Origin: NCEH01 sp043195135 | GTDB lineage: Bacteria > Pseudomonadota > Alphaproteobacteria > Rhizobiales > Xanthobacteraceae | Reading direction: 5' to 3' (one strand) | Length of the DNA: 64,000 nt | Assembly (NCBI RefSeq): GCF_043195135.1 | Contig: NZ_JBAFWP010000003.1 | Part shown: positions 32,764 to 43,162 of the stretch, piece by piece | Position numbering within the stretch: the stretch's first letter is position 1 | Layout of the letters: each line of letters opens with the position of its first letter | Position numbers and translations under genes: made by a program | The notes under the pieces: generated by a model | The model's input: the letters and a program-made list of their open reading frames with translations, nothing else | What the model was told of the DNA's origin: nothing | Database searches by the model: none

Positions 32764-33942
32764 ATGCCAGACGACGTCGTCATCGTCGGAGCCGCCCGCA
32801 CCCCGGTCGGCTCGTTCAACGGTGCGCTCAGCACCCTGCCCGCCCATCAATTGGGCGCGATCGCCATCAAGGCGGCGCTGGAACGCGCGGGCGTGCCCTC
32901 CGCCCAGGTCAGCGAAGTGATTCTCGGCCAGGTGCTGACCGCGGCGCAGGGGCAGAACCCGGCGCGCCAGGCCTCCATCGCGGCCGGCGTCCCGATCGAA
33001 AGCCCGGCCTGGGAAATCAACCAGGTCTGCGGCTCGGGCCTGCGCTCGGTGGCCCTCGGCTTCCAGGCGATCCAGACCGGCGACAGCGACGTCGTGGTCG
33101 CGGGCGGCCAGGAATCCATGAGCCTGTCCACCCATGCCGCGCATGTGCGCAACGGCACCCGCATGGGCGACCTCGGCTTCATCGACACCATGATCAAGGA
33201 CGGCCTGTGGGATGCCTTCAACGGCTACCACATGGGCAATACCGCCGAGAACGTGGCGCGCCAGTACCAGATCACCCGCGCCGACCAGGACACCTTCGCC
33301 GTCGCCTCCCAGAACAAGGCGGAAGCCGCCCAGAAGGCCGGCCGCTTCAAGGAGGAGATCGTCCCGGTCACCATCTCCACCCGCAAGGGCGACATCGTGG
33401 TGGATACCGACGAATATCCCCGCCACGGCGCCACCCTCGACGCCATGACGAAGCTGAAGCCGGCGTTTGAGAAGGACGGCACGGTCACCGCCGGCAATGC
33501 CTCGGGCATCAATGACGGCGCCGCCGCCGTGGTGCTCATGAGCGCCGCCCGGGCGGCCGCCGAGGGCAAGAAGCCGCTCGCCCGCATCGTCTCCTGGGCC
33601 CAGGCCGGCGTCGATCCCAAGGTGATGGGCACGGGTCCCATCCCCGCCTCCAAGGCCGCGCTCGAAAAGGCCGGCTGGACCGTCGACGACCTCGACCTGA
33701 TCGAGGCCAACGAGGCGTTCGCCGCCCAGGCCATTGCGGTGAACAAGGAACTCGGCTGGGATACCAGCAAGGTGAACGTGAACGGCGGCGCCATCGCCAT
33801 CGGCCACCCCATCGGCGCCTCGGGCACCCGCATCCTCGTGACCCTGCTGCACGAGATGGAAAAGCGCGACGCCAAGAAGGGCCTCGCCACCCTGTGCATC
33901 GGCGGCGGCATGGGCATCGCCATGTGCATCGCCCGCGACTGA
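32764..33942 (+). CDS. phaA: acetyl-CoA C-acetyltransferase (beta-ketothiolase)
   Basis: A 392-residue thiolase that condenses two acetyl-CoA to acetoacetyl-CoA. The acyl-enzyme Cys is in NQVCGSGLRS (C88), the base His in AIGHPIGASG and the second Cys in LCIGGGMG. GGQESMS and EANEAFAAQA are also typical. AGGAG lies before the ATG. With phaB downstream it supplies PHB precursors; a hairpin and about 400 bp separate the two genes, so they may be separately transcribed. Confidence 0.96.
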   Translation: MPDDVVIVGAARTPVGSFNGALSTLPAHQLGAIAIKAALERAGVPSAQVSEVILGQVLTAAQGQNPARQASIAAGVPIESPAWEINQVCGSGLRSVALGFQAIQTGDSDVVVAGGQESMSLSTHAAHVRNGTRMGDLGFIDTMIKDGLWDAFNGYHMGNTAENVARQYQITRADQDTFAVASQNKAEAAQKAGRFKEEIVPVTISTRKGDIVVDTDEYPRHGATLDAMTKLKPAFEKDGTVTAGNASGINDGAAAVVLMSAARAAAEGKKPLARIVSWAQAGVDPKVMGTGPIPASKAALEKAGWTVDDLDLIEANEAFAAQAIAVNKELGWDTSKVNVNGGAIAIGHPIGASGTRILVTLLHEMEKRDAKKGLATLCIGGGMGIAMCIARD

Positions 33943-33997
33943 GTACCGGCATGGCGCGGCCGGCGACACCCCCCGGCCCCACCCGAGACTTATGAAG

Positions 33998-34021
33998 ACG
34001 CCCGGACCCACGTCCGGGCGT
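33998..34021 (+). terminator. terminator after phaA
   Basis: A perfect 10-bp stem, ACGCCCGGAC / GTCCGGGCGT, with a 4-base loop, is followed by TCTCGTT. It lies 56 bp after phaA. Confidence 0.75.
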
Positions 34022-34350
34022 TCTCGTTACCATGATCCCGCCAGCCCCGTTGCAGGCCCGCTTTTTTCCCGCTGAAGCGAATTCCCTTGGGATGAATCAA
34101 ACCCAGCGGAAACGATCCCCGCTAAGGGTATGGCTCCTCTTGCTTTCATCCGTCACGGTTGTCGGCGTAAGGAAAGGTTGCACCGATTCGATCCCCCGTC
34201 CGGGCGCGGCAGCAAGACGCGCCGGAAAGGCTCGAACGAAGCGGGGCAGTGTGCGAACGGTCGGCGCGCGGCTTAGCCGGGGCGCGGCCAGCTATAGAAA
34301 GGCCGCACCAACGCGGCCTCGGCAGAAGACGAACGAAGAGGGAGACGAAC
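34022..34350. other. gap upstream of phaB
   Basis: About 330 bp with no recognised gene or RNA; presumably holds the phaB promoter. A GGGAGAC ribosome site lies just before the phaB ATG. Confidence 0.5.
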
Positions 34351-35073
34351 ATGGCGCGTGTCGCACTGGTGACTGGGGGAACCCGCGGGATCGGCGAAGC
34401 GATCTCCATCGCCCTCAAGGCGGCGGGCTATCAGGTGGCCGCCAATTATGCCGGCAACGATGCCGCCGCCGAGGCGTTCACCGCCAAGACCGGCATCCCC
34501 GCCTTCAAATGGGACGTCTCCGATTTCGAAGCCTGCAAGGCCGGCGTCGCCAAGGTCGAGGCGGCCCTCGGGCCGGTGGACGTGCTGGTGAACAATGCCG
34601 GCATCACCCGCGACGGGCAGTTGCACCGCATGTCGCTGGAGCAATGGCAGGCGGTCATCAATACCAATCTCAACAGCCTCTTCAACATGACCCGGCAGGT
34701 GATCGAGGGCATGCGCGCGCGCAAGTTCGGCCGCGTCGTCTGCATCTCGTCCATCAACGGGCAGAAGGGTCAGTTCGGCCAGACCAATTATTCCGCCGCC
34801 AAGGCCGGCGAGATCGGCTTCGTGAAGGCGCTGGCGCAGGAAGGCGCGAAGGTCGGCGTCACGGTCAACGCCATCGCGCCCGGCTATATCGCCACCGAAA
34901 TGGTGCGGGCGGTGCCGGCTGACGCGCTGGAGAAGATCGTCGCCACCATCCCGGTCGGCCGCCTGGGCGAGCCGGAGGATATCGCCCGCTGCGTGGTGTT
35001 CCTGGCCGCCGACGAGGCCGGCTTCATCACCGGCTCGACACTGACCGCCAACGGCGCGCAATATATCTGCTGA
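34351..35073 (+). CDS. phaB: acetoacetyl-CoA reductase
   Basis: A 240-residue short-chain dehydrogenase that reduces acetoacetyl-CoA to (R)-3-hydroxybutyryl-CoA with NADPH. The cofactor loop TGGTRGIGEA starts at residue 8; NNAG is present, as is the catalytic Ser-Tyr-Lys (SSINGQKGQFGQTNYSAAKAG). GQKGQFGQTNYSAAKAG is diagnostic of PhaB. The ATG after GAGGGAGACGAAC gives MARVALVTG. PHB synthase phaC must lie elsewhere. Confidence 0.96.
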   Translation: MARVALVTGGTRGIGEAISIALKAAGYQVAANYAGNDAAAEAFTAKTGIPAFKWDVSDFEACKAGVAKVEAALGPVDVLVNNAGITRDGQLHRMSLEQWQAVINTNLNSLFNMTRQVIEGMRARKFGRVVCISSINGQKGQFGQTNYSAAKAGEIGFVKALAQEGAKVGVTVNAIAPGYIATEMVRAVPADALEKIVATIPVGRLGEPEDIARCVVFLAADEAGFITGSTLTANGAQYIC

Positions 35074-35180
35074 GGTGCGGACTTCACGTGCCGCCTTCGG
35101 CTTTTCGCCGCTCAATCCTCCTTTTGCGGGCCGCTCCTGGTGGCCCGCAGAAGCTTCCCCAAGCCGCGTTCTTCCGAAAA

Positions 35181-35196
35181 TGTTTCACGTGAAACA
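35181..35196. promoter_or_regulatory. parS site 2 (ParB centromere)
   Basis: A second perfect TGTTTCACGTGAAACA, 8.9 kb from the first. Its flanks repeat those of site 1 in inverted orientation over about 46 bp (CTACGCTAARCCAT on one side, TTTCGGAA-like on the other), more than parS itself requires. Confidence 0.95.
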
Positions 35197-35286
35197 ATGG
35201 TTTAGCGTAGACGAACATCGGTTTAAGGCCGCTTCTCCGCGGCTTGAGCGCGGATGACGCCGAAATTTCGGGCGAAGTTCGGCGCG

Positions 35287-36213
35287 ATGAATTCCGCGCC
35301 GCCGCTATCGCGCCCCGCATCGCCCCTTTCCTCTCCCCCGCCGTCCCGCCGTGCCACCCGCATCGGCCTCCTCGCCATCGCGCTCTGGTCGACGCTGGCG
35401 CTCTCCACCGCCGCCACGGGCAAAGTGCCGCCGTTCCTGCTCACCGCGCTCACCTTCGCCATCGGCGGGCTGGTGGGCCTGATCGCCGCCCTGCGCGGAC
35501 CGGGCCTGACGGTCCTGCGCCAGCGTCCGGCGGCGTGGCTGCATGGGGTGGGCGGACTGTTCGGCTATCATTTCGCCTATTTCTCCGCCCTCAAGCTCGC
35601 GCCGCCCGCCGAAGCCGGGCTGATCGCCTATCTCTGGCCGCTGCTGATCGTCCTGCTCTCCGCCATGCTGCCGGGCGCCGGCCTGAAACGGGCGCATGTG
35701 CTCGGCGCCCTGCTCGGCCTTGCCGGCACCCTCGTGCTGCTGGCGGGAAAGGGCGGCTTTTCCGGCTTCGAGGCGCGCTTCGTGCCGGGCTATCTGGCGG
35801 CACTTGCCTGCGCCTTCATCTGGGCGATCTATTCGGTGACGGCGGTGCGGTTCGCCGACGTGCCGACGCAGGCCGTCTCCGGCTTCTGCCTCGCCACCGC
35901 CGTGCTGGCGGGCCTCTGCCACCTCGCCTGGGAAGAGACGCTCTGGCCGGCGGGGGTCACCCAATGGGCGGCGGTGATCGCCCTCGGCATCGGCCCGGTG
36001 GGTCTCGCCTTCTATGCCTGGGACATCGGCATGAAGCGCGGCGACGTGGGCTTCCTCGGCGTCGCCTCCTATGCCGCGCCGGTGCTCTCCACGCTGTTGC
36101 TGGTGGCGACTGGCTTTGCGCCCGCGCGCTGGCCCCTGGCGCTGGCCTGCCTGCTGATCGTGGGCGGGGCGTGGATTGCCACGCGGGCCGGTCGACAATA
36201 TGCCACGGACTGA
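35287..36213 (+). CDS. EamA/DMT-superfamily transporter
   Basis: A 308-residue protein with ten membrane segments in two EamA halves; the first begins RIGLLAIALWSTLALSTAATG. AEAGLIAYLWPLLIVLLSAMLPGAG and GFLGVASYAAPVLSTLLLVATG are the typical paired helices. Related to YtfF/aromatic amino acid exporters; substrate unknown. Start chosen at MNSAPPLS; an ATG 33 bp upstream adds only a basic stretch. Confidence 0.85.
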   Translation: MNSAPPLSRPASPLSSPPPSRRATRIGLLAIALWSTLALSTAATGKVPPFLLTALTFAIGGLVGLIAALRGPGLTVLRQRPAAWLHGVGGLFGYHFAYFSALKLAPPAEAGLIAYLWPLLIVLLSAMLPGAGLKRAHVLGALLGLAGTLVLLAGKGGFSGFEARFVPGYLAALACAFIWAIYSVTAVRFADVPTQAVSGFCLATAVLAGLCHLAWEETLWPAGVTQWAAVIALGIGPVGLAFYAWDIGMKRGDVGFLGVASYAAPVLSTLLLVATGFAPARWPLALACLLIVGGAWIATRAGRQYATD

Positions 36214-36304
36214 CGCCACGCTTGTCTTGAACCGCGGAAGGCTTTAGCACTCCGCGCCAGCCAGACCCGCCTCACCCATGCTCAAGGAGCCGGGGTTCTT
36301 CAAT

Positions 36305-36328
36305 AACAGGAACGTCAACAGGAACGTC
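36305..36328 (+). repeat. 12-bp tandem duplication carrying the leuB ribosome site
   Basis: AACAGGAACGTC occurs twice in a row, just before the leuB ATG at 36331. The AGGAAC in the second copy is placed as the Shine-Dalgarno; the first copy duplicates it. Confidence 0.8.
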
Positions 36329-36330
36329 TC

Positions 36331-37443
36331 ATGGCCACGCACAAGCTTCTTCTTCTCCCCGGCGACGGCATCGGCCCTGAAGTCATGGCGCAGGTGAAGC
36401 GCCTGATCTCCTGGCTCGACGCCCAGGGCCTCGTGTCCTTCGCGGTGGAAGAGGATCTGGTGGGCGGCAGCGCCTATGACGCGCACGGCGTCGCCATTTC
36501 CGACGGAGCCATGGAGAAGGCCAAGGCGGCGGACGCCATCCTGCTCGGCGCGGTCGGCGGCCCGAAATGGGCCAACGTGCCCTATGAGGCGCGCCCGGAA
36601 GCCGGCCTGCTGCGCCTGCGCAAGGATCTCGCCCTGTTCGCGAACCTGCGTCCCGCCCTGTGCTATCCCGCGCTGGCGGACGCCTCCTCGCTGAAGCGCG
36701 AAGTGGTGGAAGGGCTCGACATCCTGATCGTGCGGGAATTGACCGGCGGCGTCTATTTCGGCGAGCCGAAGACCATTCTCGACCTTGGCAACGGCCAGCG
36801 CCGCGCCATCGATACCCAGGTGTACGACACCTATGAGATCGACCGCATCGGCCGCGTGGCGTTCGAGCTGGCGCGCACCCGCCGCAACAAGGTGACCTCC
36901 TGCGAGAAGCACAATGTGATGCGCTCCGGCGTGCTCTGGAAGGAGACCATCACCGCTTTGCACGCCAAGGATTACGCGGACGTGGAGCTGGAACACCAGC
37001 TGGCGGATTCGCTCGCCATGCAGCTGGTGCGCTGGCCCAAGCAATTCGACGTGATCGTGACCGACAATTTGTTCGGCGACGTGCTTTCCGATATCGCCGC
37101 CATGCTCACCGGTTCGCTCGGCATGCTGCCGTCTGCCTCGCTCGGCGCGGCGGACCCGGTGACCGGCAAGCGCGCCGCGCTCTATGAGCCCGTGCACGGC
37201 TCGGCCCCGGACATCGCCGGGCGCGGCATCGCCAATCCCATCGCCATGATCGGCTCGCTCGCCATGGCGCTGCGCTATTCGTTCGGCCTCGGCCCGGTGG
37301 CCGACCGCATCGAGGCGGCGATCGCGGGGGTCCTGGCCTCCGGCAAGCGCACCAGCGACATCCGCACCCCCGGCGCCGCCATCATCGGCACCGAGGAGAT
37401 GGGCGACGCGGTCCTCGCCGAGCTGGACAAGGCGACCGCCTGA
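36331..37443 (+). CDS. leuB: 3-isopropylmalate dehydrogenase
   Basis: A 370-residue NAD-dependent enzyme of leucine biosynthesis. Family motifs include LLLLPGDGIGPEVM, AILLGAVGGPKW, RPALCYP (substrate Arg), RELTGGVYFGEPK, the Tyr in QVYDTYEI and the metal Asp residues in TDNLFGDVLSDIAAML. EPVHGSAPDIAGRGIANP is the NAD-binding signature. Alone here; leuCD are not adjacent. A strong terminator follows. Confidence 0.97.
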   Translation: MATHKLLLLPGDGIGPEVMAQVKRLISWLDAQGLVSFAVEEDLVGGSAYDAHGVAISDGAMEKAKAADAILLGAVGGPKWANVPYEARPEAGLLRLRKDLALFANLRPALCYPALADASSLKREVVEGLDILIVRELTGGVYFGEPKTILDLGNGQRRAIDTQVYDTYEIDRIGRVAFELARTRRNKVTSCEKHNVMRSGVLWKETITALHAKDYADVELEHQLADSLAMQLVRWPKQFDVIVTDNLFGDVLSDIAAMLTGSLGMLPSASLGAADPVTGKRAALYEPVHGSAPDIAGRGIANPIAMIGSLAMALRYSFGLGPVADRIEAAIAGVLASGKRTSDIRTPGAAIIGTEEMGDAVLAELDKATA

Positions 37444-37484
37444 GCGGTTCCGCGACGGGGCGCCTGCGGCTCCCCGCCATTTTC

Positions 37485-37511
37485 AAGCCGGGCCAAGTGG
37501 CCCGGCTTTTT
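37485..37511 (+). terminator. terminator after leuB
   Basis: A perfect stem AAGCCGGGCC / GGCCCGGCTT with loop AAGT is followed by more T (TTTTT in all). Converges with the ferredoxin-like gene. Confidence 0.9.
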
Positions 37512-37528
37512 CATGCGCGCGCGCAGGT

Positions 37529-37897
37529 TCAGACGCGCGGCACGATGATGAGCCGCTCCACCAGCGTGCCGCCCACGAGATGGGTCTCGACGATCTCGTC
37601 CACATCCTCGACGCTCTTGGGCGCGTACCAGATGCCTTCGGGATAGACCACCATCAGCGGCCCCGCCGCGCAGAAGCTCAGGCAGCCGGACGCGGTCATG
37701 GCGATATCGCGCTGGCCCGTCGCCTCGATCTTCTGGCCCAGGCGATCCCACAACGGCTTGGCGCCGGAATTGGCGCAGCTGCCGCGCGGATGTCCCGGCG
37801 GGCGCTGCTGGAAACAGGCGAAGACATGGTGGCGATAGACCTGCGGCACGTCGCTCGCGGAAAGCGTTTCGGTGGGCGCAATCGTGGTGTCGGTCAT
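37529..37897 (-). CDS. thioredoxin-like [2Fe-2S] ferredoxin
   Basis: A 122-residue Shethna-type (thioredoxin-fold) [2Fe-2S] protein. Cluster ligands: Cys in VFACFQQR, Cys in RGSCANSG, then SGCLSFCAAGP with two more, four in all. VYPEGIWYAPKSVEDVDEIV matches the C-terminus of the family. Electron partner unknown. No nitrogenase or respiratory genes are adjacent. Confidence 0.9.
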   Translation of the reverse strand: MTDTTIAPTETLSASDVPQVYRHHVFACFQQRPPGHPRGSCANSGAKPLWDRLGQKIEATGQRDIAMTASGCLSFCAAGPLMVVYPEGIWYAPKSVEDVDEIVETHLVGGTLVERLIIVPRV

Positions 37898-38107
37898 GGC
37901 GCTGCTGGGACCCCTGTGCGGATGTCCCGTGCTCCTTTCAAGGAGCGTGCCGCCGGCACCAACTTTGAAATGCGTTCATGCGCAACGGCTTGCGGGCGAT
38001 CCGGTGCTGCAGGCCGGCACGTGACCGCAGGAGTGCGACACGCGCGCGCCACCTGCGGCGCGAATCCGACAGGGCGTGTCGCGTCTCCAAACCCAAGCAC
38101 CACGCAA

Positions 38108-38135
38108 AAGGGCCGCCCCGGTCGGGACGGCCCTT
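38108..38135 (-). terminator. terminator after the sulfate-binding-protein gene
   Basis: AAGGGCCG / CGGCCCTT arms with a smaller inner CCCG/CGGG stem; on the minus strand the right arm ends in TTTTGCG. It lies 24 bp beyond the stop of the binding-protein gene. Confidence 0.75.
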
Positions 38136-38158
38136 CGCGTTCATGAGGCTCAAGCGGA

Positions 38159-39178
38159 TCAGCGGGCGCCGAACACCTGGTCCAGCTTGCCGCCGGAAGC
38201 GAACTGCTCGGCGTTGACCTTGTCCCAGCCGCCGAACACGTCTTCCACCTTCACGAGGCGCACCGGCGGGAACTGGTCCTTGAACTCGGCTTCCACCTTG
38301 GGATCCACGACGCGATGGAAGGCCTTCGCCGCCACGGTCTGGCCGGCGGGCGAATAGAGGAATTCGAGATAGGCGGTGGCGGCGGGGCGCGAGCCGCGCT
38401 TGTCCACCACCTTGTCCACCACGGCCACCGGGAATTCCGCCAGCAGGCTCACGGAGGGCACGATGGTCTTGAGCTTCTTGTCCTTGTAGAGCCCCTCGAT
38501 GGCGCGGGTTTCCGCCTCGAAGCTCACCAGCACGTCGCCGGTCTCGCGCTCCACGAAGGTGGTGGTGGCGCCGCGTCCGCCGGTGTCGAACACCGGAACG
38601 TTGGCGAGCAGCTTCTTCACGAAGGCGTCGGCCTTGGCGGTGTCGCCCTTGTTCTGCTCCAGCGCATAGGCATAGGCCGCGAGATAGGTGTAGCGCGCAT
38701 TGCCCGAGGTCTTGGGATTGGGGAAGATGACCTTCACGTCGTCGCGGACGAGGTCGTTCCAATCCTTGATGTTCTTGGGGTTGCCGTCGCGCACCAGGAA
38801 GGCGGGGAAGGAATAATAGGGCGAGGCGTTGTTGGGGAATTTCTTCTGCCAGTCCTTGGCCACGTAGCCCGCCTTGGCGAGCACGTCCACGTCCAGCACC
38901 TGGTTGAAGGTCACCACGTCCGCTTCCAGGCCCTCCAGGATGGCGCGGGCCTGGCGCGAGGAGCCGGCGTGGCTCTGGTTGACGGTCAGCTCCTGCCCGG
39001 TCTTCTGCTTCCAGAACGGCACGAACTCGACATTCTCCGCAGTGAAGAGCTCACGGCTGATGTCGTAGGAGACGTTGAGGATGGAATTCGGCCCCGGCTG
39101 CGCCTGCTGGGCGGAGGCGACGCCCGGCGCCAGCAGGGCGGCAAGGCTCAGGGTCGTGAAGGCGCGGCGGGTCAGCAT
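38159..39178 (-). CDS. sulfate/thiosulfate ABC transporter periplasmic binding protein
   Basis: A 339-residue Sbp/CysP-type protein. A signal peptide (RRAFTTLSLAALLAPGVASA) precedes NVSYDISRELF, NQSHAGSSRQARAILEGLEADVVTFNQ and FPNPKTSGNARYTYLAAYAYAL, all hallmarks of sulfate binding. Permease and ATPase genes (cysTWA) are not adjacent, so it must work with a distant transporter. AGGAG precedes the ATG. A 7-bp inverted repeat (39191-39211) immediately upstream may be its operator. Confidence 0.93.
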   Translation of the reverse strand: MLTRRAFTTLSLAALLAPGVASAQQAQPGPNSILNVSYDISRELFTAENVEFVPFWKQKTGQELTVNQSHAGSSRQARAILEGLEADVVTFNQVLDVDVLAKAGYVAKDWQKKFPNNASPYYSFPAFLVRDGNPKNIKDWNDLVRDDVKVIFPNPKTSGNARYTYLAAYAYALEQNKGDTAKADAFVKKLLANVPVFDTGGRGATTTFVERETGDVLVSFEAETRAIEGLYKDKKLKTIVPSVSLLAEFPVAVVDKVVDKRGSRPAATAYLEFLYSPAGQTVAAKAFHRVVDPKVEAEFKDQFPPVRLVKVEDVFGGWDKVNAEQFASGGKLDQVFGAR

Positions 39179-39190
39179 CGGGCTCTCCTA

Positions 39191-39211
39191 ATTACGTTTT
39201 AATGACGTAAT
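39191..39211. promoter_or_regulatory. inverted repeat upstream of the sulfate-binding-protein gene
   Basis: ATTACGT-N7-ACGTAAT, a perfect dyad in an AT-rich patch, ends 13 bp before the start codon region. It has the size of a transcription-factor operator; sulfur-responsive control is inference. Confidence 0.55.
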
Positions 39212-39272
39212 TTGTGTTATTTCACGGAGCCGTCTTACCACGCGTCAGGCCGGGATTCAAACGGAGCCTCCC

Positions 39273-40364
39273 CTAATGCCAGAATGCCTGGATCTTGGGG
39301 GCCTCGATCTTGGCGCGCTCGTATCCGGCCCGCAGGGCCGGCTCGATCTGCCTGGGGTCGAGCAGGTTCACGCCGGGGGGCGTTCCAGCAATGATCAGCA
39401 TCGTCTTCGTGCCGGTCGCCTCCAGCGCACTGATCTCGGTATGAATGTTGTGCGGAATCCCGCTGAGCAGGCTGCCCTCGTAGCCATTGGTCAGCGTGAC
39501 GACGAGCGCCCGCTTGGAACCGGCCACCAGATCGGTGTGCGCCCATGTCCTGGAGATTCCCCCATCCATGCAGAAGCGCTGGCCGAGCAAGGTCGGACCG
39601 ATCACACCGGGCAGGGAGGAACTGGCCGCGGCCGCGTGGGCGAGCGGAATGCCGTTCTTTCGCGCCACGTCCTGGTGCACGACAATCCGCTCGCCGCTAT
39701 AGCAATCGTTGGCGGTGGTGAACATCTTCGCCGCCGGCCAGCCGGTCCGGCTGTCTCCCGTGAGAAGCCAGGCCAGGCGATCGACGCCATTCCCGTTGAG
39801 ATGATTGTCCGAAGCGAGCGCGGCGTGCCCGATCGCCCGGATCGAGTCCGGGCTGCCGTCCTTCACGCCGAAATTGATCTCCTGCGCCCGCTTCTGGCTC
39901 GCGTTCGGCGCCGTCACCGGCGCAAGCTTGGCAAACAGCCCGGGAAAATGGCTGAAGAACTCGAACTCCGTCCGCATTTGCTGGAAGCGGCCGGACAGCA
40001 GGGACGAGCCCAGATAGGACCCGGCCGACGTTCCCACCACCATTTCCGCAACGCTCGGATCGAGGCCGCGCTCGAGCAGCCCGTGGAAGAAACCGCAGTA
40101 CCAGGCCACGTAATATTCCCCGCCCCCGCCGAGCACCAGGGTGCGGTCCAGATCGCGCGCGAGATCGCAAGCCACGGGCGTGTCCGGAACCGGACGGGCC
40201 AGGCCGTCGTCGCCGAACAGCCGTTCCGAGACCGCCGCGGCAAGCTGCGATGCTCCGCTGCCCGGCGGCGGGCTTTCGGCAGCCTGTGCCGACCGAACGG
40301 CGGGCAGCGCGGGGGAGGCCGCGACGCCGGCCATGCCCGTAACGAGCGCTCTTCGGGTAATCAT
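39273..40364 (-). CDS. exported patatin-like phospholipase
   Basis: A 363-residue protein with a twin-Arg-containing signal peptide (MITRRALVTGMAGV..., cleaved near residue 28). The patatin oxyanion loop (LVLGGGGEYYVAWYCGF) precedes the nucleophile GTSAGS (Ser113), and the catalytic Asp is in CMDGGISRTW. Serine-aspartate dyad complete. Patatin-like enzymes release fatty acids from lipids; an N-terminal export signal is less usual and suggests a periplasmic or secreted lipase. The start is the ATG giving MITRRAL. It is alone, between acsA and the sulfate-binding-protein gene. Confidence 0.85.
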   Translation of the reverse strand: MITRRALVTGMAGVAASPALPAVRSAQAAESPPPGSGASQLAAAVSERLFGDDGLARPVPDTPVACDLARDLDRTLVLGGGGEYYVAWYCGFFHGLLERGLDPSVAEMVVGTSAGSYLGSSLLSGRFQQMRTEFEFFSHFPGLFAKLAPVTAPNASQKRAQEINFGVKDGSPDSIRAIGHAALASDNHLNGNGVDRLAWLLTGDSRTGWPAAKMFTTANDCYSGERIVVHQDVARKNGIPLAHAAAASSSLPGVIGPTLLGQRFCMDGGISRTWAHTDLVAGSKRALVVTLTNGYEGSLLSGIPHNIHTEISALEATGTKTMLIIAGTPPGVNLLDPRQIEPALRAGYERAKIEAPKIQAFWH

Positions 40365-40473
40365 CGCGGTCCTCCGCCGGCACAATGTGCATCTCGCCGG
40401 TGGAGAAGTGTTCAGCACAAACGGCCCGAGCCGACAAATGCCTTATTGCCCCTGACGTTACGGGATGCAGCTT

Positions 40474-40503
40474 TTTGACAGGGCCATCGCGGGCCCTGTC
40501 AAA
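40474..40503. terminator. hairpin after acsA
   Basis: A perfect 12-bp stem, TTTGACAGGGCC / GGCCCTGTCAAA, with a 6-base loop, lies 20 bp beyond the acsA stop. On the acsA strand it is followed by A residues, not T, so it is an atypical terminator. Confidence 0.6.
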
Positions 40504-40522
40504 GCGGCCTCGCGTGCGCGGA

Positions 40523-42475
<1,953 letters not shown>

Positions 42476-42747
42476 GGTGCTGACCTCCCCTTCGTGCGTT
42501 GGCGTCTTGCGCGCCACATCAGAGCCGCGCTGCGCCGGATTTGTGATTGCTTGAAGCGATTATGGTGAGCGGCTTGGCCCTTCACAAGGCGGGGCCGGGG
42601 CAGACTTTGGACCAAGAATACTTTGGTTCTAGACGAGGATATCACCGCGCGCATCAGGCATCAGGGCATGTCCCTGCGGCGCCGCGCGCAGTGCCGGGCG
42701 CGCGACGGCTCGCTATAAACCGGTCCCATGATACGCGGATGGCAACG

Positions 42748-43125
42748 ATGAACCTGTGGCTTCGCTCCCTGCTTTGTGTCGCCGGCCTTTATGGCGCCGC
42801 CGGTGTCGGGGCCTCGGCGGTGGCGGCCCATCTGGCGGGCGGAACCTCGCTGGCCACCGCCGCTCAGTTCCTGCTGCTGGGCGCCCTCACGCTTGCGTGC
42901 GCTTCGGCGCTCTGCGCGAACCTTGAGCGCGGACGCACGTCCATTCTCGTTGGCGCTTCGGCCATCGGCCTCGGCACATTATTATTTTCTGGCGATCTCG
43001 CGCTCAGAGCCTTGATGGATGTCAAATTGCTCTGGGGCACCGCGCCCACCGGCGGCACGCTGATGATCGCCGGCTGGCTGGTGTTCGCCATCGGCGGGGC
43101 GCGGGCCTCCTGGACCAAGCGCTGA
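42748..43125 (+). CDS. DUF423 membrane protein
   Basis: A 125-residue protein with four membrane segments of the DUF423 (YwdK-like) family: YGAAGVGASAVAAHL, TAAQFLLLGALTLACASAL, GASAIGLGTLLFSGDLALRAL and GGTLMIAGWLVFAIGGA. A start 9 bp upstream (42739) is equally possible. Function unknown. A perfect palindrome spans its stop codon and probably terminates it. Confidence 0.85.
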   Translation: MNLWLRSLLCVAGLYGAAGVGASAVAAHLAGGTSLATAAQFLLLGALTLACASALCANLERGRTSILVGASAIGLGTLLFSGDLALRALMDVKLLWGTAPTGGTLMIAGWLVFAIGGARASWTKR

Positions 43126-43140
43126 GGCGCGCGCCTCAGC
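43121..43140. terminator. palindrome spanning the DUF423 stop codon
   Basis: GCTGAGGCGCGCGCCTCAGC is a perfect 20-bp palindrome followed by TTTGGG; it lies between convergent genes. Confidence 0.55.
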
Positions 43141-43162
43141 TTTGGGGGCGACGCGCGGAAGC

